Positions 14,066 through 14,093 of a stretch of DNA of 14,093 bases are shown in pieces; positions within the stretch are counted from its first letter, which is position 1, and every line of letters starts with the position of its first letter. The notes beneath the pieces are model-generated. The model saw nothing but the letters and a program-made list of their open reading frames with translations. It did no database searches and was not told the origin of the DNA. Origin of the DNA: Pedobacter sp. UBA1951 (lineage in GTDB: Bacteria; Bacteroidota; Bacteroidia; Sphingobacteriales; Sphingobacteriaceae); the NCBI GenBank assembly GCA_002336465.1, contig DDEP01000057.1, forward strand, positions 7,793 through 21,885, in the 5' to 3' direction. The position numbers and the translations under genes were made by a program.

Positions 14066-14093
14066 ATGACCAAAAAACTATCCATTGTAGTAG
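14066..14093 (+). CDS. Start of a gene, probably dihydrofolate reductase (5' end only)
   Basis: ATG at 14066 opens a frame that runs to the window edge, encoding MTKKLSIVV. A short polar start leading into a hydrophobic strand is how dihydrofolate reductases begin (…SLIVA), and thyA-folA adjacency is very common. Nine residues cannot prove this; the call rests mainly on position 114 nt after thyA on the same strand. Confidence 0.5.

Noticed and set aside
1..14093. CRISPR arrays, insertion sequences, phage genes, tRNA or rRNA genes.
   Set aside because: No regular repeat-spacer series, transposase, structural phage gene or RNA-gene signature was seen on either strand.

Overview
The window looks like a chromosomal segment from a low-GC member of the Bacteroidota, most likely Sphingobacteriaceae (Pedobacter-like). 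This rests on A+T-rich spacers, near absence of Shine-Dalgarno sequences, several TAnnTTTG (-7 type) promoter boxes, a DUF4369/TlpA-type exported thioredoxin, and protein styles typical of the phylum. The genus is inference. No phage, insertion sequence, tRNA, rRNA or CRISPR array is visible.

Region 1 (1-5301, minus strand) is a catabolic cluster that can be read as the complete trans-4-hydroxy-L-proline pathway. Reading along the transcript it holds an AraC-family regulator (5301-4426), a DapA-family deaminase (4336-3419), a 2-oxoglutarate semialdehyde dehydrogenase (3408-1930), a 4-hydroxyproline 2-epimerase (1933-935) and a DadA-like FAD amine dehydrogenase (923 to the left edge, truncated). 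The four enzymes are separated by 10 nt, a 4-nt overlap and 11 nt, so they form one operon. Together they would convert trans-4-hydroxy-L-proline to cis-4-hydroxy-D-proline, then to pyrroline-4-hydroxy-2-carboxylate, 2-oxoglutarate semialdehyde and finally 2-oxoglutarate. Divergent from the regulator is a large Xaa-Pro aminopeptidase (5406-7181), which could release proline-type residues from collagen-like peptides.

Region 2 (7182-8559) holds a lone CvfB-like S1 RNA-binding protein (7380-8210). On each side lies an 81-82 bp three-hairpin palindromic element. The two copies differ in sequence but keep the same stems, and each is an inverted pair of 27-nt arms, much like a REPIN. Two strong terminators follow: a 13-bp stem at 8369-8399 and a perfect 20-bp stem at 8502-8544.

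Region 3 (8560-10166, minus strand) is a two-gene unit, an OsmC-like protein followed by a MetZ/MetB-type PLP enzyme of sulfur amino-acid synthesis. Region 4 (10406-14093) holds an exported TlpA-like thioredoxin (plus), ispE (minus, convergent with only 5 nt between), a DUF1287 exported protein (minus), thyA (plus), and the first nine codons of a gene that is probably dihydrofolate reductase (folA).

Most of the window is ordinary housekeeping and catabolism. The items most worth a second look are the paired cloverleaf repeats, the hydroxyproline cluster joined to a prolyl peptidase, and helically phased TTAAC repeats in front of the operon.
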